64,000 nt of DNA from Kaistella sp. 97-N-M2 (lineage in GTDB: Bacteria > Bacteroidota > Bacteroidia > Flavobacteriales > Weeksellaceae), in assembly GCF_021513235.1 (NCBI RefSeq), contig NZ_CP090976.1, positions 2,480,001 to 2,544,000 on the forward strand, written 5' to 3'. Of the stretch, positions 1 to 8,579 are shown piece by piece. The translations under genes and the position numbers were made by a program. The notes beneath the pieces were generated by a model. It worked only from the letters and a program-made list of their open reading frames with translations. It ran no database searches and had not been told where the DNA came from. Positions within the stretch are counted from its first letter, which is position 1. Every line of letters begins with the position of its first letter.

Positions 1-2564
1 CCTGGTACACCGCTTACACGCCTTATCAGGCAGAAATTGCACAGGGAAGATTAGAAGCGTTGCTGAATTTTCAAACCGTGGTTTGCGATTTAACAGGATT
101 TAATCTGGCGAATGCCTCTCTTTTGGACGAATCTACCGCCGCGGCCGAAGCAATGCACATGTTTTTCGAAAGCCGCACCAAAACCCAGAAAAAAAGCGGC
201 GCGCAGAAATTTTTCGTGTCCGATCTTGTTTTGCCGCAAACCATCGCTGTTCTTAAAACGAAAGCAGAAGGTTTAGGTATTGATATCATTATCGGCAACT
301 ATAAAAATCATCAGTTCAACGATACGTATTTCGGGGTTTTACTTCAATATCCCGGCAAAAACGGAATCATCATCGACTACACCGAAAATATTGCCTATTA
401 CAAAGAACACTATTTACAGGTTGTGGTCGCGTGCGATCCAATGGCCTTGGTGAAATTAAAATCGCCTGCCGATATGGGCGCGGACTGTGCCGTGGGAACC
501 ACGCAACGGTTTGGAATTCCGATGGGTTACGGTGGCCCTCACGCGGCATTTTTTGCCTGTAAAGAAGAGTACAAACGCGATATACCGGGACGGATTATTG
601 GCGTGTCTCAGGATGTTTACGGCAAGCGCGCATTGCGAATGGCTTTGCAGACACGCGAACAGCATATCAAACGCGAAAAAGCGACTTCCAATATTTGTAC
701 AGCGCAGGTTCTTCTGGCCGTCATGGCCGGAATGTATGCCGTTTATCACGGACCAAAAGGTTTGAATTTTATTGCCGATCAAATTCATTTTAAAGCCAAT
801 GCACTGCACGACGGTTTAAAAATGTTGGGCTACGATATTGTGGACGAACCTATTTTCGATACGGTGAAATTTAGAATTCACGAAGAAGAAAAGAATGCTT
901 TGATGCGTTTGATGCGTGATCACCGGATTAATCTCAATTATTTTTCCGAAGGCGTCATTAGCATTTCCCTCAACGAAACTTCTACAGAAGCAAAACTTCA
1001 GTGCTTATTCGATGCTTTTGCGCAATATAAAGACAAACAGAGTTTTAAACTGGTCATCAAAAACGATATTCAGATTCCAGCCGGCTCTTTGCGAAAAGAT
1101 GCCATTTTAACGGACGATGTTTTCAATAAATACCACACCGAAACGGAATTGATGCGTTACATCAAACGTTTGGAAAGAAAAGATCTCTCCTTAACGCACT
1201 CGATGATCTCTCTCGGTTCCTGCACCATGAAACTGAACGCTGCAACGCAAATGTTGCCGCTTTCCTGGGCAGAATGGGGCAGTGTCCATCCGTTTGTTCC
1301 CACAGAACAGGCAGGAGGTTATCAGATCCTGATTAAAGAACTCGAAAAAGATTTGGCAGAAATTACAGGATTTGCCGGAACTTCCTTACAACCAAACTCC
1401 GGTGCGCAAGGCGAATATGCAGGTTTGATGGTGATCCGCGAGTATCATAAATCGCGCGGCGAAGGTCACCGGAACATTGCCTTAATCCCACAGTCGGCAC
1501 ATGGAACTAATCCAGCTTCCGCAGTGATTGCCGGAATGAAAGTCGTGGTAGTGAAGAATCTGGAAAACGGCGAAATCGATTTTGAAGATTTAAAGGCAAA
1601 AGCAGAATTGCACAGCGAGCATCTTTCGGCCATCATGATTACTTATCCCTCAACGTATGGTTTATTTGACGTAAATATTAAAGAAATAACCAAATTGATC
1701 CACAGTCACGGCGGCCAGGTTTATATGGATGGTGCGAATATGAATGCCCAGGTTGGCTTTACCAGCCCCGGAAATATCGGTGCCGATGTTTGCCACCTCA
1801 ACTTGCACAAAACATTCGCTATACCTCATGGCGGCGGCGGTCCCGGTGTTGGACCGATCTGCGTCGCGGAACATTTGGTTCCGTTTTTACCAACCAACCC
1901 AAATATTAAAATTGGCAGCAAAGAGTCCATTGAAGCCATTTCCGCTGCGCCTTACGGTTCCAGTTTGGTTTTGAATATTTCTTACGCCTACATTAAAATG
2001 CTGGGAACTTCCGGTTTGATGAAAGCGACAGAACACGCCATCTTAAACGCAAATTATCTAAAAGAAGTTTTGTCTCCGCATTTCCCAATTCTTTACGCCA
2101 ATGCCAACGGCAGAGTGGCGCACGAATGTATCATCGATTTCCGGCAGTTTAAATCCATCGGAATTGAAGTTGCAGATGTTGCGAAACGGTTGATGGATTA
2201 TGGTTTCCATGCACCAACGGTGAGTTTTCCGGTGGCCGGAACCATGATGATTGAACCAACAGAATCTGAAAGCAAACGCGAACTGGATCGTTTTGCGGAA
2301 GCCATGATCTCCATCAAAAAAGAAATCGATGAGATCGCCAACGGCGAGGCAGACGAAGCAAACAATGTGTTGAAAAATGCACCGCATACGGAACAGGTGG
2401 TGATCTCGGATTCCTGGGACAAACCTTACAGCCGCGAAAAAGCGGCATATCCATTGGACTGGGTGCGCGATCACAAGTTTTTCGCTACCGTTTCCCGAGT
2501 AGATGAAGCCTACGGCGACCGAAATTTAATCTGTACCTGCGCGCCAATTGAAGCGTATATGTAA
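1..2564 (+). CDS. gcvP: Glycine dehydrogenase (decarboxylating), P-protein, 5'-truncated
   Basis: This is the P-protein of the glycine cleavage system, the PLP enzyme that decarboxylates glycine and passes the aminomethyl group to the H-protein lipoyl arm. The frame is open from base 3 to the stop at 2562-2564 (853 codons), so the gene starts outside the window; the family is about 950 residues, so roughly 100 N-terminal residues are missing. The PLP lysine is in the motif LHKTF (codon 1809-1811), followed by a glycine-rich segment (HGGGGPGVG). Both the N-terminal half and the catalytic C-terminal half are intact. A strong terminator follows. A TTG at 60 is only an internal codon, since homologous sequence (WYTAYTPYQ) is readable upstream of it. 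Confidence 0.95.
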   Translation, partial: WYTAYTPYQAEIAQGRLEALLNFQTVVCDLTGFNLANASLLDESTAAAEAMHMFFESRTKTQKKSGAQKFFVSDLVLPQTIAVLKTKAEGLGIDIIIGNYKNHQFNDTYFGVLLQYPGKNGIIIDYTENIAYYKEHYLQVVVACDPMALVKLKSPADMGADCAVGTTQRFGIPMGYGGPHAAFFACKEEYKRDIPGRIIGVSQDVYGKRALRMALQTREQHIKREKATSNICTAQVLLAVMAGMYAVYHGPKGLNFIADQIHFKANALHDGLKMLGYDIVDEPIFDTVKFRIHEEEKNALMRLMRDHRINLNYFSEGVISISLNETSTEAKLQCLFDAFAQYKDKQSFKLVIKNDIQIPAGSLRKDAILTDDVFNKYHTETELMRYIKRLERKDLSLTHSMISLGSCTMKLNAATQMLPLSWAEWGSVHPFVPTEQAGGYQILIKELEKDLAEITGFAGTSLQPNSGAQGEYAGLMVIREYHKSRGEGHRNIALIPQSAHGTNPASAVIAGMKVVVVKNLENGEIDFEDLKAKAELHSEHLSAIMITYPSTYGLFDVNIKEITKLIHSHGGQVYMDGANMNAQVGFTSPGNIGADVCHLNLHKTFAIPHGGGGPGVGPICVAEHLVPFLPTNPNIKIGSKESIEAISAAPYGSSLVLNISYAYIKMLGTSGLMKATEHAILNANYLKEVLSPHFPILYANANGRVAHECIIDFRQFKSIGIEVADVAKRLMDYGFHAPTVSFPVAGTMMIEPTESESKRELDRFAEAMISIKKEIDEIANGEADEANNVLKNAPHTEQVVISDSWDKPYSREKAAYPLDWVRDHKFFATVSRVDEAYGDRNLICTCAPIEAYM

Positions 2565-2584
2565 ACTAATTTTTATCAATACGA

Positions 2585-2617
2585 AATCCCCTTCAGTTAT
2601 GGAGGGGATTTTTTATT
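2585..2617 (+). terminator. Rho-independent terminator after gcvP
   Basis: Stem AATCCCC / GGGGATT followed by a T run, 20 bases after the gcvP stop. Confidence 0.8.
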
Positions 2618-2830
2618 AAATGGTTTCTGAGTTCCTTAAATTAAAACCACATCTGCGCAGCACGTGATTTTTGGTGTATTCTTTTCAAAATTAAATTTAA
2701 AGTTAAGATGCTTTCGTCACAGACAAATATATTGATAGAAAATCCGAGTGCGTTCTAAGACAATTCTTAAATGTTGAAAAAGCTGTGCTGCAATAATTTA
2801 CCATTTTCTGTAATTGCAGAAAGAGAAACT

Positions 2831-2900
2831 AAAACGTGTTTTATTAATCACGTTTTCGGAAAAAAGCCCCGCCAAGTGTTCGACTTTTGCGGGGCATTTT
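2831..2900. terminator. Two consecutive hairpins between convergent genes
   Basis: The first hairpin is AAAACGTG (2831-2838) with CACGTTTT (2849-2856). The second is GCCCCGC (2866-2872) with GCGGGGC (2889-2895), flanked by A and T runs. They lie between gcvP (+) and the permease (-), 48 bases past the permease stop on the minus strand, and could end transcription both ways. The rest of the 383-base gap 2565-2947 holds no convincing gene. Confidence 0.6.
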
Positions 2901-2947
2901 AGATTTTTAGGACGAGAGCGATGTTTTAGAAACCTTTATATAAGATT

Positions 2948-4636
2948 TTACTTTAAATCACCATTCAGATCGTTATTTAGTTTGCTGTTTTTGTAGCCGT
3001 AAGAAAAATAAATAATCATTCCGATGCCGAACCACACGATAAACCAAAACCAGTTATTATGGCTCATTCCCGTTAAAAGATAGAGACAGGAACTTAATCC
3101 CATAAGAGGTATTAAAGAAAGATTTTTTACAAATGCCAAAATGCACAGCCCCACATTGATGATGATGAAAAGGACCATAGAAATACGAAATTCACCTTCT
3201 GTCGGGTGATTCCAATCCATCAAAGTCTGGAAAAACTCCGGTTGCCACCAGTAGAAGAAGAATAACCCGCCCAGAAAAATAAAAGGGAAAATAATTTTTG
3301 AGTTAATGTAAGGCATGTGAAATCTTCCCGGCAGTTTTTCTTTTGAAGGCAGTAACAATACGCCGCCGCAGACCAGTACGAAGGCAAAAATGGTCCCAAT
3401 ACTCGTGAAGTCAAGAATAAAGGATTTATCCGTAAATAGAATTGGTACACCAACTACAACGCCTGTAATAATAGTTGCGAAAGAGGGTGTTTTATGTTTT
3501 GGATGAATTTCCATGAATTTTTTCGGCATTAAACCGTCGCGGCTCATGGCATACCAAATTCTGGGCTGTCCCATTTGAAAAACCAAAAGTACAGTGGTAA
3601 TGGCGATAATGGCGACGAAAGAGACGGTTAATTCCATCCACGGAAGGTTTGCGTTGGATCTTTCAAATATAAAGGATAAAGGATCTCCAATACCGTCGAA
3701 TCTCCTGTAATCTACCATTCCCGTGAGTACTAACGTTAAAATGATATAAATAACGGTACATAGGACCAAAGAGATAATCATCCCTCGCGGCAGATTCTTT
3801 TGAGGATCTTTTGTTTCTTCAGAAAGAACGCTTAAAGCATCAAAACCGATATAGGCGAAAAATACGCCGGAAACAGCACTCATGACTCCGGCAAAACCGT
3901 TGGGCATAAAGGACGAAACTTTTGTTACGGTATTAACCGGCGTCCAGTTATCCACGTTAATGTAAGCGATACCTACCAGTATGATTAAAATAATAACGGC
4001 CAGTTTCATAAGAACCAAAACATTATTAAAGTTTCTGCTTTCGCGAACGCCGCGATAAACCAACCACGTAATTAACCCGTTGATTACCAACGCCGGAATA
4101 TCAAGGATAATTCGCAAATTTCCTATAAGCGGCGCATTTTTCCAGGCGTTAAGTAATTCTAAATTTTGCGAACCATTCAGCACCGCTTTATGTGCTTCGG
4201 GATAGCTGCAGGTTAAATAGGCGGGAATAAAAACACCGAGTCGACCCATAAAACTTGTAAAATAATCACTCCAGGAAAAGGCTACGTAAATGTTTCCAAA
4301 AGAATATTCCATAATCAAAGCCCAGCCGATAACCCAGGCGATCAATTCGCCGAAACTTGCGTAGGCATAGGTGTATGCAGAACCTGCGGTTGGGATTCTG
4401 CTGGCAAATTCAGCATAACAAAGTGCCGTGAAACCACACGCAAAGCCGCAAATAATGTAGAGAATAATAACGCCGGGGCCGCCGCGGAAAACAGCTTCGC
4501 CCAAACTGCTGAAACTGCCGGCACCGATGATCGCCGCTATTCCGAAAAATACAATATCCCAGACTCCTAAAACGCGTGAAAGACCGGATGAATGGTTGTT
4601 GTTATTATAGTTCTTTCGTCGGAATAGCTGATTCAT
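2948..4636 (-). CDS. APC-family cationic amino acid permease
   Basis: A 562-residue inner-membrane amino acid/proton transporter of the APC superfamily, closest in layout to the CAT/YfnA subfamily. Transmembrane helices run from about residue 28 to 545. Helix 1 carries the unwound motif GIAAIIGAGSFSSLG, the usual substrate-binding signature (GxG with adjacent small residues). The subfamily motif FFAYIGFDALSVLSEETKDPQ is split here by its central FDALS at about residue 265. The length fits the CAT type (about 500-600) with extra C-terminal helices. It is a monocistronic minus-strand gene; the start ATG at 4634-4636 precedes a charged, Asn-rich cytoplasmic tail. The exact substrate cannot be read from sequence. 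Confidence 0.85.
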   Translation of the reverse strand: MNQLFRRKNYNNNNHSSGLSRVLGVWDIVFFGIAAIIGAGSFSSLGEAVFRGGPGVIILYIICGFACGFTALCYAEFASRIPTAGSAYTYAYASFGELIAWVIGWALIMEYSFGNIYVAFSWSDYFTSFMGRLGVFIPAYLTCSYPEAHKAVLNGSQNLELLNAWKNAPLIGNLRIILDIPALVINGLITWLVYRGVRESRNFNNVLVLMKLAVIILIILVGIAYINVDNWTPVNTVTKVSSFMPNGFAGVMSAVSGVFFAYIGFDALSVLSEETKDPQKNLPRGMIISLVLCTVIYIILTLVLTGMVDYRRFDGIGDPLSFIFERSNANLPWMELTVSFVAIIAITTVLLVFQMGQPRIWYAMSRDGLMPKKFMEIHPKHKTPSFATIITGVVVGVPILFTDKSFILDFTSIGTIFAFVLVCGGVLLLPSKEKLPGRFHMPYINSKIIFPFIFLGGLFFFYWWQPEFFQTLMDWNHPTEGEFRISMVLFIIINVGLCILAFVKNLSLIPLMGLSSCLYLLTGMSHNNWFWFIVWFGIGMIIYFSYGYKNSKLNNDLNGDLK

Positions 4637-4739
4637 ATTAATTTTAATTTACACAAATGTAAAAGAAAATTTGAGAAATTTAATTTTTTTTAGGTTTGAT
4701 ATACTAAAATCGCGATAATGCGGGTTATAAATAATGGCT

Positions 4740-4747
4740 TATTTTTG
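4740..4747 (+). promoter_or_regulatory. -7 element TATTTTTG for the surface protein gene
   Basis: Matches the Bacteroidetes -7 consensus TAnnTTTG, 15 bases before the ATG at 4763. No clear TTTG -33 box lies at the right distance. Confidence 0.4.
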
Positions 4748-4762
4748 CTAAAAATATACTGA

Positions 4763-7700
4763 ATGCGGAATTTTTCTTTTATCATTTTCCTTTTCTCGTT
4801 CGTCTCCGGATTCGCACAATCTGTGAACCTTTTTAATCCTGCGGATAATATTATGTATCCGTCTCAACTTTATTTTTGTAATGGAGAAACATTCAACCTG
4901 CAGGTAGATGCTGTAGCTTCTTCAACAGGCGACTATGCAATAAGTGAAGGCACGCCGGCCGCTTTTCCGCTTGCTGCGGGCGGAACCCCCATCACTTTTC
5001 CGGTAACGGGTACCAATAAATTCAGCACAGCGATTCCTATTGGCTTTAATTTTAGTTTTTATGGTAAAAACTACACGAAAGTCGTCGCCGGAACAAACGG
5101 CAGACTGGTTTTTACGAACGATGTGCAGCTCAATAACCTCAATGATATTAATGTTTATACGGACCGAACTTTCAGCGGGATCCCAAATTATAACACTTAT
5201 TCCGCGCTGCCTTCGACGGATTATAACAAAGTTTACAAAAACAATCCTACGCAGGAACTGAATTTAGCCCAAATCTTCTTCGGCTACACCGATTTAGTCT
5301 CGCGACCTCAAAACAACAGCATCACGTATAATTATAAAACGGTAACGGTTGGCGGCGTTAATGCACTTTTGATTTCTTATCAAAATCAAATTCGAAGTGA
5401 CGGAACAGGCGGTTTTTCCAGTGTTGCTTATACCAGCAGTGTTTTGTTGGTAGAAGATGGCAGAATTATCATTTATGTGAATAACAAAACGGAAGACACT
5501 TACAATGCAATTTTGGGACTTCAAAATGACGATGCGTCGAAACGTAGAATTCCTGACCACAGTAATTCCGGTTCTAACTATAATAATGGTCCTTGGAAAT
5601 CGGAGGGCATTGCGTGGATTTTCACGCCCAATCAAAACCTGACGCCAAAGTTCAAATGGTATCAAAATGCGGTGCTCTTAGGAGAAACCACCAATACTTT
5701 GTCGGGATTTGCACCCAACGACGGCGATCTTCTGAAAGTAGAAGTTACCTATCACGATGGTGCAGGCGCTCAGGTTGGAAATGCCGTTTCCGACGAGGTT
5801 CTTTTTAAAAAACTACAGAAGCCTACTATCACCGCCAGCAGCCCGGGAGGTTGCGTTAGTGGTGTTAATTTAACGGTGCCTAATGATGCAGACGTCAATT
5901 ATCAGTGGTTTTTGGTTGGAAGTGCAACCGTTTTAGGAACCTCTAATTCTTACTATGCGACGCAAACAGGAAATTATTTTGTACGGATTTCGCGAAAATT
6001 AAGCCCTACATGTTCCGTAGATTCTAATCCTGTTGCAGTTAATTTAAATTCGACGATCCCGCCTTTTAATGCGGCCAATACACCGTTTAATTATTGTGAC
6101 ACAACGGGTGCAGCTACCAAAATACTTAATTTATACGATTATTATCCCGCAGATCCAACCAAATATACTTTAGTTTTCAGCGAGAATGGAACCGCAATTA
6201 ACGATCCGGCTAATTTTCAGATTGCCGGCAATACAACGAGGACCATTACTATTGCAGTAAATGACCCGGTTTCGGGGTGCAGCATAAATACCAGTTTTAC
6301 CCTTCGGTTCGATGCTTTACCTGCGGCAATTAATAATTTGCCAAAGAAATACTGTTTTGGTGAAACTTCCATTGATGTTTCACAATACCTTCCGGATTTG
6401 GGTGGTATTAATTTTAATATTTTCGATTATCAGTATTCCACCGATGGTGTTAATTATTCTGCGGGTGCAGTCCTTAATCCAAAACTCTTTCCGAAAGTCT
6501 GGGTGAAAATCGTTCCGAAGAATTCAATAAATTCAAACTGTACAACAACTTCAACAATTGTTTTTACGGAAGACGCAAAAGTTCTGGCAAACACGCCAAC
6601 CACCCAGTTACCTCCGCAATGTGCGAGTTCAACGCAAACTTTTGATCTCGCGTCGCTGATTCCGGAGATAAATGCTGATCCAAATGTGACTGTTACTTTC
6701 CATAATAATTTAGGGGATGCCGAATCCGGCAAAGATCCCGTGAACTACAATTTTCGAAGTGGACTGAATTATACCACGCTGTTCATTCGGGCCGTAAATA
6801 ATTTAACAGGCTGTGTTTCTCCAGATCATCCCTCCATTACGCTGCTCGTTTATCACAAGCCCAATCTTTTGGTTACTTCTATACCGAAAGCAAACTGTGT
6901 AGGGAATTCAATTTTCGATCTAACGCAGGCTCCCGGTTTATTGACCGATGCTCAAGCGCCTGTCACTGTAGATCTGGAATATTATTCGACTACTGGAACG
7001 CTATTAACGGCCGCTCAAGTTTCGAATTACGATGCCGGGGTTTTTGGACTAAATCCCTACATCAAAGTTATTTACAATACTACCTGTAGCGATACGGTTA
7101 CGGTCAATCTGTCCTACAATCCAAAACCTGTTGCTAGTACTTCCACTATTTTAATCTGTTCGGAAACAACGTATTCTTTGCAGAGTTTTAAGAATGCAGT
7201 CACTAATAATTCGGCCAATTATACCTTTACGGATGACTCAGGAAATCCTTTGCCGAACACTTTTGACGTTACCACTTTGCCTAAAACCATTAAATTTTTA
7301 ATGAAAGACACTACCACAGGCTGTCTTTCCGATGTTCAAAACGTAACGTTCATTAAAGGAGGAAATTCCGTATTGCTAAATAATTCCGCAGCTATCACAA
7401 AATGCGATACAGACTTTGACGGTAAAACAGATTTCAATCTGGATGATGTGAAATCTACCTTTACCCCTGATCCTTCTGCGACGTTTGAATATTTTAAAGA
7501 CGCTGCGTTCAGTCAGCCGATCGCTGCAAGTTATACGAATGAAACGGCTTTTGCGCAAACGGTTTTTGTTCGGATAACATTACCCGGGTTCTGTCCGTCT
7601 GCTGGGCAAATAGATTTAAAAGTCGATACGCCAACGAAGTCGTCAACACTCCTCAATAAATATTTTATTTGTTATGGAGAAACAGTAACCATTGACGCAG

Positions 7701-8323
7701 GTGCTGAGAACATCAGCTGGCAATGGAGTACAGGCGAAACAAGTCAAACGGTAGACTTTATGGCTCCCGGGAATTATTCCGTAACACTCACGAATTCAAA
7801 CGGCTGTTTTTATACGCACGATTTTATTATTTCTGAGGAGAATCAGCCTAAAATTGAAGTCATTAATCAAACAAATACTTCCATAGAAGTCATTGCAAAC
7901 GGTGGTGTAAAACCGTATCGATATTATTTTAACGGCGTTCCGCAGAATTCAAATATTTTACAAAATCCAACTGCCTCTTCTTATGAAATTCAGGTAGAAT
8001 CTGCAACGGGATGTTTCGGTCCGCCAAAAACAGTCTACTTTATTAAGATCAACAATGCTTTCACCCCAAATTCAGACGGCATCAATGATTTCTGGCGCAT
8101 TGAAAATCTCGACCAAATGGAAAAGGTTTCGATTGTGATCGTGGACCGCAACGGAAGGAAAGTTTTTGAATCCACGAATCCCAATCAGACAGAATGGGAC
8201 GGAAAACAGAACGGCCGGGCGCTGCCAACTTCTTCTTATTGGTATGCAGTTTCATGGTATGATGCGGTAACGCAAAAAACGGAGCAGCGACAAGGCTGGA
8301 TCCTTTTGAAGAATCGAAATTAA
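4763..8323 (+). CDS. Large secreted surface protein with T9SS type B sorting domain
   Basis: A 1186-residue protein with an N-terminal signal peptide (hydrophobic residues 3-18, cleavage near GFAQS). The C-terminus (about 1095-1186) is the type B (CHU_C, gliding-motility associated) sorting domain: FTPNSDGINDFW, then VDRNGRKVFE, TEWDGKQNGR and a final WILLKNRN. This domain marks export by the type IX secretion system and attachment outside the cell. Between them lie several Ig-like/PKD-like modules with paired cysteines and low sequence conservation, as in adhesins; residues about 60-290 form a separate globular region. No catalytic motif was seen. Flanked by its own promoter-like box and by a hairpin at 8388. 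Adhesion or surface structure is an inference from architecture. Confidence 0.85.
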   Translation: MRNFSFIIFLFSFVSGFAQSVNLFNPADNIMYPSQLYFCNGETFNLQVDAVASSTGDYAISEGTPAAFPLAAGGTPITFPVTGTNKFSTAIPIGFNFSFYGKNYTKVVAGTNGRLVFTNDVQLNNLNDINVYTDRTFSGIPNYNTYSALPSTDYNKVYKNNPTQELNLAQIFFGYTDLVSRPQNNSITYNYKTVTVGGVNALLISYQNQIRSDGTGGFSSVAYTSSVLLVEDGRIIIYVNNKTEDTYNAILGLQNDDASKRRIPDHSNSGSNYNNGPWKSEGIAWIFTPNQNLTPKFKWYQNAVLLGETTNTLSGFAPNDGDLLKVEVTYHDGAGAQVGNAVSDEVLFKKLQKPTITASSPGGCVSGVNLTVPNDADVNYQWFLVGSATVLGTSNSYYATQTGNYFVRISRKLSPTCSVDSNPVAVNLNSTIPPFNAANTPFNYCDTTGAATKILNLYDYYPADPTKYTLVFSENGTAINDPANFQIAGNTTRTITIAVNDPVSGCSINTSFTLRFDALPAAINNLPKKYCFGETSIDVSQYLPDLGGINFNIFDYQYSTDGVNYSAGAVLNPKLFPKVWVKIVPKNSINSNCTTTSTIVFTEDAKVLANTPTTQLPPQCASSTQTFDLASLIPEINADPNVTVTFHNNLGDAESGKDPVNYNFRSGLNYTTLFIRAVNNLTGCVSPDHPSITLLVYHKPNLLVTSIPKANCVGNSIFDLTQAPGLLTDAQAPVTVDLEYYSTTGTLLTAAQVSNYDAGVFGLNPYIKVIYNTTCSDTVTVNLSYNPKPVASTSTILICSETTYSLQSFKNAVTNNSANYTFTDDSGNPLPNTFDVTTLPKTIKFLMKDTTTGCLSDVQNVTFIKGGNSVLLNNSAAITKCDTDFDGKTDFNLDDVKSTFTPDPSATFEYFKDAAFSQPIAASYTNETAFAQTVFVRITLPGFCPSAGQIDLKVDTPTKSSTLLNKYFICYGETVTIDAGAENISWQWSTGETSQTVDFMAPGNYSVTLTNSNGCFYTHDFIISEENQPKIEVINQTNTSIEVIANGGVKPYRYYFNGVPQNSNILQNPTASSYEIQVESATGCFGPPKTVYFIKINNAFTPNSDGINDFWRIENLDQMEKVSIVIVDRNGRKVFESTNPNQTEWDGKQNGRALPTSSYWYAVSWYDAVTQKTEQRQGWILLKNRN

Positions 8324-8387
8324 CTGCATACCAGATATTGTTTTGAATCCATTATTAGTATGATGAATTAATTTAAATTTCCCTGGA

Positions 8388-8407
8388 ATTTTGAGAGTGC
8401 TCAAAAT
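8388..8407 (+). terminator. Weak terminator-like hairpin
   Basis: Perfect 8-bp stem ATTTTGAG / CTCAAAAT with loop AGTG and an AT-rich tail, 65 bases after the surface protein stop. Confidence 0.4.
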
Positions 8408-8440
8408 ATAAATTTTTAAGATTTTCGGGTTTTTCCAAAG

Positions 8441-8519
8441 TTATCCACATTTCCACAACCAGCAAATTTGTTTGGAGAAACAATAACTTTTCTCTATTTT
8501 CGTTGATTAAATGTGGATA
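8441..8519. promoter_or_regulatory. DnaA-box-like inverted pair
   Basis: TTATCCACA at 8441-8449 is an exact match to the DnaA box consensus TTATnCACA. The 11 bases TATCCACATTT (8442-8452) recur as an exact inverted copy at 8509-8519. Only these two good boxes are present, so an origin is not established. Confidence 0.3.
8471..8502 (+). promoter_or_regulatory. Promoter of the TPR gene
   Basis: TTTG (8471-8474), a 20-base spacer, and TATTTTCG (8495-8502), one mismatch from TAnnTTTG. It places transcription start near 8509, so the palindrome at 8519-8551 would lie at the 5' end of the mRNA. Confidence 0.5.
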
Positions 8520-8551
8520 GCGCTGTTAGAGCTTCAAGCTCTAACAGCGCT
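8519..8551. repeat. Perfect 33-base palindrome in the TPR gene leader
   Basis: Two 16-base arms, AGCGCTGTTAGAGCTT and its exact complement, around a single central C. There is no T run, so it is not a normal terminator. It ends 28 bases before the start codon at 8580. Confidence 0.85.
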
Positions 8552-8579
8552 GCCAAAATCTACCGAAAAACAGGATTAA

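Noticed and set aside
2831..2856. AAAACGTG...CACGTTTT as an operator
   Set aside because: Position between two convergent 3' ends fits termination better.
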